Below, piece after piece: positions 37,501 through 48,600 of a stretch of 64,000 nt of DNA. This stretch comes from Lutraria lutraria. Taxonomy: Eukaryota > Mollusca > Bivalvia > Venerida > Mactridae. Numbering within the stretch: the stretch's first letter is position 1; every line of letters starts with the position of its first letter. The notes beneath the pieces were generated by a model, which had not been told where the DNA came from, made no database searches, and worked only from the letters and a program-made list of their open reading frames with translations. The stretch spans positions 9,234,652 through 9,298,651 of the forward strand of contig OZ026847.1 of NCBI GenBank assembly GCA_964023205.1, written 5' to 3'. The position numbers and the translations under genes are program-made.

Positions 37501-38610
37501 AGGTATCCATCCATTGTGGTAAGTTATTACAAAGTTGATTTTCTTTCGACGAACGCTTGAATCTATACGAAATCACGAAGGAATGAACATAATTATTTAT
37601 ATCGTAGCTAACGCAAATAAACTGAGAAATACGCCTCGTACATAAGTGTAGGGTTAGGAATTTTGGTATTTCGTTTCCAGTCACTACAATTTCAACACTA
37701 GGTACACGTGTTAATCGTTTGTGATTGATAAAATTGGAATGTGATTCTCATTGAAAGAGAAACAGGGTTTTTTCCATCGTTGAATTCTCAGGGTCATCCA
37801 TCGGGGGGGGGGGGGGGGGGGGGGGGGGGGGAATAGCCCATGAACAAAAACAAAATGACGGCCTGCCTTTTAAATCCTAGGTATTTTCTTTAGACAAACG
37901 CCGATTGAGTAATATCGAGACGCAATATTTGGAAGTTAAAAGGATTTCTGCAATATACGGATATAACATTAGATGGCAGTTAAAGAGAAATTATTTCTGC
38001 GTCGAATAAGATCAGGCTATTAAAAATCGGTTTTAGATTGTTACAACGCGGTCTTGATGAACGCGGCTGGGGTATTTATTCGTGATTACTTTGTCCAGGA
38101 GTTCTATACATGTACTATGTAAGGATAAAATATTTTGAACCCTCATTTTTTGTCTAAAAATTTGGTAGTAAAGGGTCTGTGGGGGTCTATGCATATACGC
38201 CGGTAAACCTGAGTTACACATTCTACGAGTAAATAGACATTGACATGAACTTAGTGTATATTTTATAAAAAGGATGAGAACAAAATGAATAACCATAAAT
38301 ATCTATTCCACAATTTATTTATTTTATTTTCGTAAGTGGTCCATTTTGACAGTGTTTGTTTGTGCGTACAAGACATAGAAAATATAATTATTCATACAGT
38401 TTTTTTAAATTTGTTTTTGGTGGTTTTTAAAGTATTAGCGCGTGTATGTTTAAATAATACATATAATAGCGTTGAAAGTAATTGTAATTATGAAAAGTGT
38501 TTCTTTATTTATTTTAGTATTTGATAATATTTTGTCTTATATGTCTTACCACTACACATGCATATCAGGGTGAATAATAAAATCAATTCTTTTGAAGTTA
38601 GAACCGTCAT
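31600..38610 (-). CDS. Ig receptor B: segmental duplicate of A
   Basis: Ten exons in coding order: 38610-38550, 37053-36712, 36122-35808, 35640-35347, 34525-34226, 33732-33609, 33236-33124, 32886-32845, 32338-32303 and 31646-31600. The product is 557 aa. The signal peptide is MTVLTSKELILLFTLICMCS. Domain order is as in A: Ig1 (114 codons, three more than A), Ig2, Ig3, FN3, one membrane span and tail. From Ig3 to the stop it is almost identical to A, introns included. Ig1 is much more different: it has the NSEPGVYYI and CRVSGPLTN segments shared with gene C but not with A. The tail carries YxxM at Y504, F520 in LPFEEL, Y536 in QYDII and Y548 in IEYVNL, which keeps the ITIM and YxN pattern. It gains Y493 (ESYTPS), where A has aspartate. 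The 42-nt tail exon uses a GTGATG donor where A and C have GTAATG, which could weaken its inclusion. No frameshift or stop is seen, so the gene looks functional. Confidence 0.85.
34985..35138 (-). repeat. MITE-like repeat M2, copy 3
   Basis: Reverse copy of 11764-11898, in the intron between the Ig3 and FN3 exons of gene B. It is longer than its partner in gene A. Confidence 0.65.
37803..37831 (+). repeat. Homopolymer run of 29 G
   Basis: An uninterrupted poly-G tract in the first intron of gene B (poly-C on the coding strand) with no equivalent in the A copy. Its exact length is likely to be uncertain in any assembly. Confidence 0.95.
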
Positions 38611-38977
38611 GACTTCAGTCTGGAAAACAAGAGTAAGAACATAGCCAGATCTTAAAGACATGAACCGTGTATACGAATATAACACTTCGCTTTGCATTCA
38701 AATCTACACTATCTATTTTTAACTTCCGCGAGATCATTTCATTTATTTATAAAAGAAGTATTGCACTGAAATATAAATTGCCAAATAGGTAAAATATTAT
38801 CTCGTGTTAGCAAAATAATAAAGCATTTGTAGGAAGCATTTATTCGTATCATGTTTATGTATGTATATACAAAAGCAATTAATTCAAAAGTGGGGAATTA
38901 CGTCGATATTTCAAAGTTTGTATTAATTTATTGAATAAGGTAAAATACCTAGACTGGTACGAAAATGTCGAATTTAC

Positions 38978-38991
38978 GGGGGGGGGGGGGG
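38978..38991 (+). repeat. Homopolymer run of 14 G
   Basis: Upstream of gene B. The A copy has only five G at the same place (near 26378), so the run expanded after duplication. Confidence 0.95.
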
Positions 38992-39672
38992 AGAGATATT
39001 TATGGGCTCTTGCCCAAGTGATTAAAATTTCCTTAACAATAACTTTATCTAGAAAAAACATACATGAAAATAACTCTTATAAGTCATTGGAGTCATCTTA
39101 AAAAAGTTATTCCCACTTAGTTAAAATACTGAAAATGATTAAAATGCAGTAAAACTGTGTAATGTTAATTTTCACTTTACCTGAATAATTATGGTATAAT
39201 TTTCTGACCATCAATAATTCCAGACAAAACGGTAACTTATCTTCTGTTTTTAAATTAATTAGTGAATTATGAACTAATTTTTTAAAAGTTTACTCACAAA
39301 TTTTATTTATCCCTATCAATGTTTAACACAAAATATTCTTTTAAATAACAGATATTTGAATGACATACAAAACAGTAATTTCCTTATGTTCTTCAAAATC
39401 TGTTTTATCTACTAATATTTGGACGATTTAAAACATAACACTAGAAATTATCTTCCTCCTCAACAAATCACGCTAATCACAAAAGCTTCATCGCGAATAA
39501 AAACAAAGGTTGTGAAATGGGAAGATAATCCCGGGTGACGTGTACAAACTAAAAGACAATGGGATGAGAAATAAAGAATGGGCTAGTCACAATCTAGTCC
39601 CCAAACCGCACATTCGTTGACAGAATTAGGAGGTAGGACAAATAAACGACGATAATGATGTTATCCCTTATG

Positions 39673-39930
39673 ATTTTGTTTGTTTGTTTGTTTCATCGGG
39701 TTTTACGCCCCTTTTCAAGAGTCAGAGTCATATGAGGTGGACAGTTCACCTAACCATCGTTCCTGGGAAGTACCAGTACTAGACTCCCATTCTCCGTAAG
39801 CAACGGCCTACTTTCTCACATAAAGAGACATGGTCGGTAGCTGGGTTCGAACTCACGACCCTATATCAGTGAGAGATTACAGTGATCTGAAAAGTCAGCG
39901 ACATTAACCACTCAACCACGGAAGCGGTTC
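39673..39930 (-). mobile_element. tRNA-derived SINE (family S1), copy 2, with empty site in the paralogous segment
   Basis: The minus strand reads from the tRNA-like head (TTCCGTGGTTGAGTGGTTAA, B-box-like GAGTTCGAACCC) through the S1 body to an (AAAC)4-like tail. It is flanked by an exact 12-bp duplication TTATCCCTTATG at 39661-39672 and 39931-39942. The paralogous position 27087-27098 has a single copy and no insertion, so retroposition came after the A/B duplication. Confidence 0.95.
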
Positions 39931-40119
39931 TTATCCCTTATGGATTGAGCCAATGTGTTCAAATGATTTTGAACATATGTTGATTTTTTTGTGATCCCTC
40001 CAATAAACACATTTAAATATGTGCCTTTTCTAGAGTTGAACCTCTGTTTTCTTTGTATGTTAAACGCCCCTAATATATTTTATTTCATAATCCTACATAT
40101 GTTTCCGTTTACTTTAAAT

Positions 40120-42474
40120 TTTATTGTAAATCACATCACTGCACAATGACCTGGAGTCGGATGTAGTCCATTTTACGATCTCGTTAGTAGAATTGAAATA
40201 CCCATGTCCGGGTTAGGTCAGTTGAAACATTTTGCTTAGAATCATTTTGTTCTTAAAGAATCCAATATCTATACACATGTTTATTTTATACTTCATATTT
40301 CAGATGTCACGGTGGTTCAAGGGCTTTACCTACTGGAAATCTTATAAACCTTTGCGCAAACAGGTATCCTATTCTTGATATTGATGATACTTATTCTTTC
40401 AAAGACTATTAATAGAAATCCGTGGAAAAAACTATTTCATACTCCCCCAACAAAAATCTAGCGGTCTTAAAGAACACACAGAAAAACTGGAGCTAGAAAT
40501 TCTTTACAAATTGCACCACAGAGGCCAGTGATAAAGTTTCATAGATGGCTCTTTAGCAAACTACAATTGTTTTCGTGTTACGTAAAAAATTTACAAATGG
40601 TATCGTCCTTCTTTACAGGGCATAAATCAAAATAATGAAGACAATTTTTCTTTTCAAGATTAAAAGAATACCACACAACACAGGAATGTAATTTAATGCT
40701 CTGATGGTGCGTCTTATGTTGTTAAAAATGTTGCAAAATTTCAGCTTGATTGTGTTTCTCGTTCAAAAGTTACATTAAAAAAACAGGCGAAAAATGTCCC
40801 GAGTGTAACACTTTTAGCGTGACATTTTTTCTTTACACATTTTTCAATCTTTTATTTAGAAATCACCTTTCAAGTGCACATGTAAACTATTTTGCTCAAG
40901 GAAAAAGGGAAATTCAAATTAATGATATTGCTGTAAGTAAACTGATGCTTGAAAAGAACATGCAGTTTAACATATTGATAGGCATATAATTATGTCCATG
41001 TTGTTTAAGAAAAAGAAATGATCAAAAGAATCATTTGTTTTTTAAGTTATACCATCTTGAATAAAGCTGATTGGAAATGTCCCGAGTGTAACATTTTGCA
41101 ATTCTACATAAGAATTTTTTTATCATTCTTTGAATTTGATATGTTTTTTTTCTCTATTTAAAAAAGTTTGAAAGTTGTTATAAAAATAGTTCTATTCAGA
41201 TATATATACCAAGTAGATTTGTTCAGTATACTGAAGATAAAAAGTAATTTACCTTTTATTTTGATGAAGAAACATTCTCAGATAGAATTTATCGATTTAT
41301 TTCATGATTTCTAAACATATATTTTACATGTTATATTATTTATATATAACAATTGAAAATGTTACACTCGGGACACAAACACATCTTTATGCAATATTAT
41401 ACACAAATTCGGTTTGCTTTTACAGGAACAATACCGGTAACAAAATACTAACACCACAGGGTCATGAAGTTACAAAATGCCTAAATTGGTGGTAAAACTC
41501 CCATTTATAGAGGACTAAGAAGAAGCACACTCCGAGTAGAAAGACTTGAAATTTATGTTTTATTATTAAACATTTTCTAGAATATACGAGGGTTGTCCTT
41601 TAAGTATGTAGACTTTTCTCATAACTCGGTTATTTTTCAAAATTTTGAAATCTAATTTCAGTGACGTATAATTGAAATCTTCCTCGACTTATGTTGCAAA
41701 TACATAGTTCATGTTCAAAACATTTCAAAACCTTTAAGTATTGTTTTACTTAAAATAAACAAAGAAGAAATTGTGACCATACGCTTTAGAAGTTTGTCCC
41801 GAGTGTATTTTCTATATGTCTGTTTATATGACTTAATTCATGTTTAAAATATTTGTTTAACATAGTTTGAAATAGATTGACTTTGTTGAGAAATCATTTC
41901 TCTAGTTTGATAAGTGGAAAAAGTAGTAGGTAAATGTTTTCTTGTAAATATATGATAATGCAATATTAATCGTTACAACTTGACAAATCTACAGTTTTAA
42001 ATGTTTCTAATTCCTCCCCTCCCTCCAACAACATTTTCAACCAACAACATATCAAACAGTATAGATGTTTGTGTATTTTTATTATCATAAAAACATAGAA
42101 TAAATTGCAACGCAATGATCATAGCACTTTCATAATTATTTGTATGCTAAAAGACTAAACAAATTTGTACGGAGTGTAACCTTTACTTAGTCTGTATTAT
42201 ATATAAACTAATAATTCATGTTCAATAACGCATTTGACTTACCAAATTGGAAATAGTTTTGATTTGTTCCAAAAAAAAATCTTATTTAATGAATTGCAAA
42301 TACATTTGACTAATGTTGTTATAAATCCATTTTATGATACTCCTTAACAGTTTTGTATATTTACGTTACAGTTTTAGAACGTCCCCTGGTGTTGTTGTTG
42401 ATATACTTCGATCACTTACGAAATATGTATATATTATATATAATCTTTTATGTAATACATATTGTTCAAACATG
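40120..42474. other. Region between genes B and C with a dispersed TGTCCCGAGTGTAAC motif
   Basis: The 15-mer TGTCCCGAGTGTAAC occurs at 40795-40809 and 41078-41092 (+) and at 41361-41375 (-). Close variants are at 41795-41806 and 42166-42180 (TGTACGGAGTGTAAC). An ACGAGGGTTGTCCTTTAAGT string near 41586 resembles ends of mariner-type elements. Open frames of 79, 63 and 73 codons are low-complexity and unconvincing. I see no gene. Confidence 0.5.
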
Positions 42475-42480
42475 TTTATT
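42475..42480 (-). promoter_or_regulatory. Polyadenylation signal of Ig receptor C
   Basis: AATAAA on the minus strand, about 155 nt past the stop of gene C, at a distance like that in genes A and B. Confidence 0.5.
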
Positions 42481-42634
42481 GATCTCTTCTATTATTCCTG
42501 AAAATTCCAAAATCCATTTTGTAAGCTTTTGTCAAGAATTCCCTTCCTCGTCTGAATTCAAAACATGCACATGAAGCATAAACAAAGTAAAATAGTGTTG
42601 TTTTTGTGAACAGATATGTATTTTATCCAACCAC

Positions 42635-45600
42635 TTAACGTATCACTGACAGATTTAAATTCACATACTCAGTTCTTGTACCTGCAACAAAACAAAATTA
42701 AGCATCATACAATTAGTAACGGAAATTAGTTTGATACCGATACAACAAATCCCACCAGTTAATAAATATTAAAATATTCGTTAATCTTTAAAAACTACAA
42801 ATATATAATAATAATAATATCACACTAACACATTTTATTTATTATTATGTCACAAACGTTTCGACTAATAAGCCTTCATCGGTGGTAATACAAATGTAAA
42901 ATAATCAGTTGAACTTGAAGGGGAATGACATCACAGCACATAACGTGCTTAATTCTTTTTAAACTACAAATACATATTATAAATCATTATCATAGTAAAG
43001 CAATAATATATTTAGAATAATGAGATCGCTGGTCTAGCTTCCTATAGGCACTGTGGGGACGTGCCTACACTTTTTCTAGCAAAAAAATAACAATGCGAAA
43101 AACGCAATAAAATGAATGGTTAGGGGCTGGAAGAATGGACCATCAGAGTACCTAGAGCTAAAACAACGTACATGCAGAACTGCAATAACTTCATGCTAAA
43201 ATATTTTAAGCTGTAGCACACCGGAAAATGCTGCAGAATGCGTCTCTGGCAATCTACAGTGAAAAGATGTTCCCTTAGAAAGATGCCTACACATTATTAC
43301 AGGACAAGCTACTCCCCTGACAGACACAGCCATAATTTATAAAAACATACTTTTTATGGTAGACTTGAAAGACATAAACAATAGGTAGCTATGCTTATAT
43401 ATAGGAAGAAATAGGTAGATTTGAAACCTTATATATAGACATTTACGCGTTCGGAATATTTAAGTTAATTAAATGCAGTTTCTCACTAAAATGAAGCACT
43501 TTACAGACTTATATATACTTCTACTTAAATAATAGTCTTAACCAAATAAATAACACCAACAATTAAATATAAATTGCCTGATATAGTGTGTAGGGTTATT
43601 CTTGTTCCCATTACCTTAATATCTAAGGGAAACAACTCCAACTGACTTTTGAATCCAAAATAAATTTTCCCACGGTCCTCAGACACATCTTTACATGATA
43701 TTGTTTTTGTAAATATAATCAGCTAAATAAATGTTTGATTTTTTGATAGGGATATAAGTAAGGATGTTTAATTAATGATTTGAAGCATAAAAACAGGAAA
43801 ATGATGTCAGAATTACATTTTGTGGTTTTTAATAAGGGAGATAATTTGAACGTAGTGGTATGGTAATTTGGTGCAAAATTCTCCGTAATCTGAAAATAAT
43901 TGCTTCAAATTGTCTTAGATTATTTGTCTTAGGATGATATCAAATGCATATTTACATAAAGTTATCTTTAAATAGGCTATACAAACAGAAAAATTACCGA
44001 ATTTCAGAACTTGAATTTGAACAAAATTATAGACATTTGAGTGAAAGTTGTTTTCATTTTCTATTAATACATGTTGTTAAATGTATATCCCGGCAAACGA
44101 AGTTTGAAAGGGGGTATATTGGAGTTACTCATGGTCCGTCCTCTTACAGAATCACAAGCTTGTGGAGCGAACTACGTTTACATTCCTTAAGCGATTGTAA
44201 TGAAACTTGAAACATATTGTTATAAGGTAATACGGGTACAGGAACAAGAAAGGCCTTTGAATGTAGATCATACTTAACGTTTGCAACTTTGGTGGAACAT
44301 CATTTGATATTAGAAAACTCAAACTGATTAAACCTATCAGGAAAAAATGCAAGATCTTAATATTAATATATATTAAGCTATACATGTAGCACACCGGATT
44401 AAGCTGCAGAATGCGTCTCCGGCAATCTGCGGTGAAAAGTTGCCCCAGAGCCCCATAGATTGGTGACTACACATTATTATAGGGCAAATTTTGAATGTTA
44501 GGCTCATGGTGCACATATATCACTGTGAACGTCCCGCGGTGTATCCATTGAACAGCTTTGTTTGATATACATATTCAAGTACTAATTAGTCTTCAAAACA
44601 TACATACAACGTTATAGACATATAAAAAATCTACAAGGTGCATTGATATAGTTAAATAAAACAACAACGTACTAGTATAAGAATGTCGACATATAATATG
44701 AAAATGTAAACAAAGTACTCCTGCAAGTACTAAATGCCAAGCTGGTTGTGCACAAATGTCACTGCATAACGGCCATTATGTGTCCCTTGAAGAACCTGAT
44801 GGATTAACAGACGTTCGTATAGTTGTGTCGTCTATTATTTCAATACTGCTCAATCAATTCTAAATAATGTGTTTTAGCATTATTGATAAAACCTCTTTTG
44901 ATTAAGTTTGTTTTAGCATACCATCTACAAGATAAATCCGAATGACATTTGTTCTTAGACATTGATTTTATGAGTACAGTTCAACCTGTCCTGAGCGACC
45001 CTCTTTAGCAACAATCTCCTCGCAACAATACCATGATTTGTCTAACTTAAATATTTAACAATGAATTGAACCTCTCTAGAGCAACAACCTCTTAACAACA
45101 ATATAATGTTGCTACCCCCATAAGGTGTTGTTTTAGAAAGGTTGAACTGCATCAACGTTCATGTGAGTATCAATGTGAATGAATCTTGATTTGCATCAAA
45201 ATAATTCCAGTTATTTTAACTTACCCTGGTTGTCAAAATTTTCATACTGGTTGCCATTTACTGCAATAATAAAATATAAAGTTACATGTATATTAAACAG
45301 GTATACGGATTCTTTCCCAGAAGCGACATAAAGAAGTGAGCTCACTTTAACCAACATATTACATATACATAAATCAGCGATCTCTTCCTGCATCGTTGGG
45401 TAGAGCCACTGATTGTCAATGTTCTATTACTTAATTATTATATTTTATTAGTATTTATTATTATACATTACTATATCTAGTGATGATTCATTCTATTTTC
45501 CCGATACCGATAATAATAGTTACAGGTTCAGTTACGAACTATGTAAAGATTATATCACGCAGACTACCTTCCTCCCCATCATTTACAATAAAAGTCTCCA

Positions 45601-48600
45601 TTTCAGACCCAATATTAAAAAAAAATATCTCCATTACAGACCTAATACATTCTGGTAACCTAAAATAGAATATATTAGGTCACCATGTAACGTCAAAACA
45701 TCCAATGACAGAAGAGTATATTGTAGTAGGCGTGACATTCGACTTTACAATATTTGCAGGATTTGCAACAAAGTCATGATAAATGATTATATGCGTATTC
45801 ATACACAAAACTTCAACAAAAGTCACTTTATGCTGTGATGTGTTTCGCTGTGCGATGTAACGTGCTATTCTACAGATTAGAAAGTATCATGAAATGTATT
45901 TCTCTACATTACCTTTTTCAATAGTTGACATCCGTAATTCTGCATAAGGTAAACCTACAACACAGTGTTGATAACAGTGGTGATACATACTCTGAATGGA
46001 ACGTATTACATAGTACATCTATACTTATATGTATATTAGCAAACATTTTAACAATAACAATATGTATGACAAATGATTAAACAATATTGAAACATGTAAT
46101 GCTGGTTGTTCCAGAACAGTTTACTTATTTTATATGGAACAAGTAACAATGATTAACTTAAGTATAAAACAAATAACATACTGGATGACGAATCCGATGC
46201 TGCAGATTTTGTATCCGCCCATATTGTTATTTCGTCATATATCGTGCCAACTGGGTTATCGGGTGCAGTTTCGCTCTCTTGGACTAAACAATCTGATTGT
46301 TTGATAGTCCTAAGCAAATAATCATAAACGAACTATCATCTCACGGTATAATTATTTGCTTTGTCAATAGGCTTCTTTCATATAGATTAGTGAAAAAAAC
46401 ATTGTGCAATTTAAGGAACAATCAACAATACTGTTCAATTGATTTCATTATACAGACTATGTTTTGGCAGTTCCATTCTTAAACTAAATTTCCATAAAAA
46501 GGGCATTAAAGAAATATATTGTACGATGAAGTATCAAAACGAAATAATAATACAATGAACAACTTTCAATAGAAAATGTATGAAGGAAAATTGAAGCTAA
46601 TACCTATACATTTGTATTACGTCAATAATTACCTTCTCCTACAAAGACATATACCCATAATTATTCCAGCAAGTAAACCAGCCCCTCCAACTGACCCACC
46701 AACGATTATTGGTATATCGCTAGTATGTTGTGATACGATTTTGTCCTTCAATGCACCTGTATGCAACAACATACTCGGATAACAATGATATATCTTTATC
46801 GAAACATATGTATTCATGCAGTATGTTGTTTTATGATCAGTTTAGTTTGTTGGTATTTATAATAATATAAATAATTATATGCCAGAGCAATAAGACCAAT
46901 CCAATTCTATAGGAATAGCAACCAATTCTTATTCCTCCAATAGATCCAGGTAATTGATACATCCACCTGACCAAGTGTAATAAGAGAAGCCTGTGTATTA
47001 TTACAAAAACAGCGTGTGGATACATGTGTACTTCTTATCATACCTAGTATTTGCAAATCATATCCATTTCATGTCAAAAGAAATATGATAATTAGTAATG
47101 CATACCTTTTGTTCGAACATAAATGTAATTACTTTCCTTGGAGACTCCGATTGCATTGCTTGCCGTAATCGAAATCTCATAAATCACACCACTGGAGAGT
47201 GACTGAAGTGTGACATTCATAATGGATGAATTAGTGTCAACAATGCTCTTCGTATTCCAGCTCTCGTCCACATTGATTACTCTGTAACGCAGTATAAATG
47301 TCTGTAGTGTTCCCCCGTCAAATCCAGGTTTCCATGATAAAGTTATGCTTGAATCGGTTGTAAGATCCTCAACATAATGAAAGTTGCTAGGTGCATCTGG
47401 ACTATCTAAAACATCAATAAGATCACCATAATTGTGTTACCAAAATAAAACAAATAACAATATGCTAGTTTACAAGATATTGTTGAATAGTTGCTCTCGT
47501 CGTTTTCAATATCTTATGAAATAATTTCTTCTTAAATGGTCCTCGTCTATGAATGATATTCCTTCCTGTTCTTTTGTCAAAAACTACTTTTGAAAACGAA
47601 GGCAGCACTGAACAACAATTAGTGACTGGTATCTGAATAATATGCTTACTTGCTAATTCAACTTCTATGTACGTTGTTTTATTTCCTTCTACGTCTTCAC
47701 CAAATGTGCGAACCATTCTATTTTCTACCGTACATGAATAAATCCCGGTATGTTGACTTGTTACATTTGTCAATACTATTGTAGAGCCAGTTCTGTTCAT
47801 AAACACTGACCAATGATATATATATGGAGCAGGTTTGCTTCTTGCTTCACAAGTCATAGAAATAGTGTCACCCTCAATTACATACACAGTACCGTTGTCA
47901 TGTACCGTTTTTGTTATGTTTGCTGTATCGATTACATTTATTAACAATGTTATTGGTGGATCTGAAAGATAGAAAATAATTATGTACCATTTAACTATGT
48001 TTGATTAAATGTATGTGACTACATGTACATGCTTTAAAACAATAACGTGGTTGGTGGTTGTATTTTAGATTACATGTATACAATTTTTGACCAATTTCCA
48101 TATTTACAACTTACATTGAACAATGATGTTTAGTGTTGATTTCGCTGACTGTACGGATACCAAACCAAATGTTTCGTTGAGCTCATTTGTTGCAACACAT
48201 GTTAAGTTCATGTTCTCTTGTATTGATTTCATTGTGAGTTTGTTGGAATTTGATCCTGTAATGTAAACTTAGTACATTCATTTGACGGAAGTGATAAGAC
48301 TTGCCAGAATTGTCATGCACAGTAACAAAGTTTTATGTTTTGGCAAATCAGTATGTACGCAGATGCATATAGCTGTCTCTCAAAGGAACCTGCCTCCGTG
48401 GCCGAGTCGTTAAGATCGTTGACTTCAAATCACTGTAATCTCTTACCGATAGAGGGTCGTGGGTTCAAGACCCGCTTCCGACCATGTCTCTTTATGTGAG
48501 AAAGTAGGCAGTTGTTTACGAAGGATGGGAGTCTAGTACTGGTTCTTATCAGAAAAGATGGTCAGATGAACTGTCCGCCTCATATGACTCTGACTGTTGA

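Noticed and set aside
40750..40989. 79-codon plus-strand frame with a CPEC motif that looks like a zinc ligand pair
   Set aside because: The CPEC comes from the dispersed TGTCCCGAGTGTAAC motif; the rest has no zinc-finger pattern.
48387..48480. Possible tRNA gene (A- and B-box-like strings)
   Set aside because: It is the head of a SINE with body, tail and target duplication, and cannot be expected to fold as a functional tRNA.
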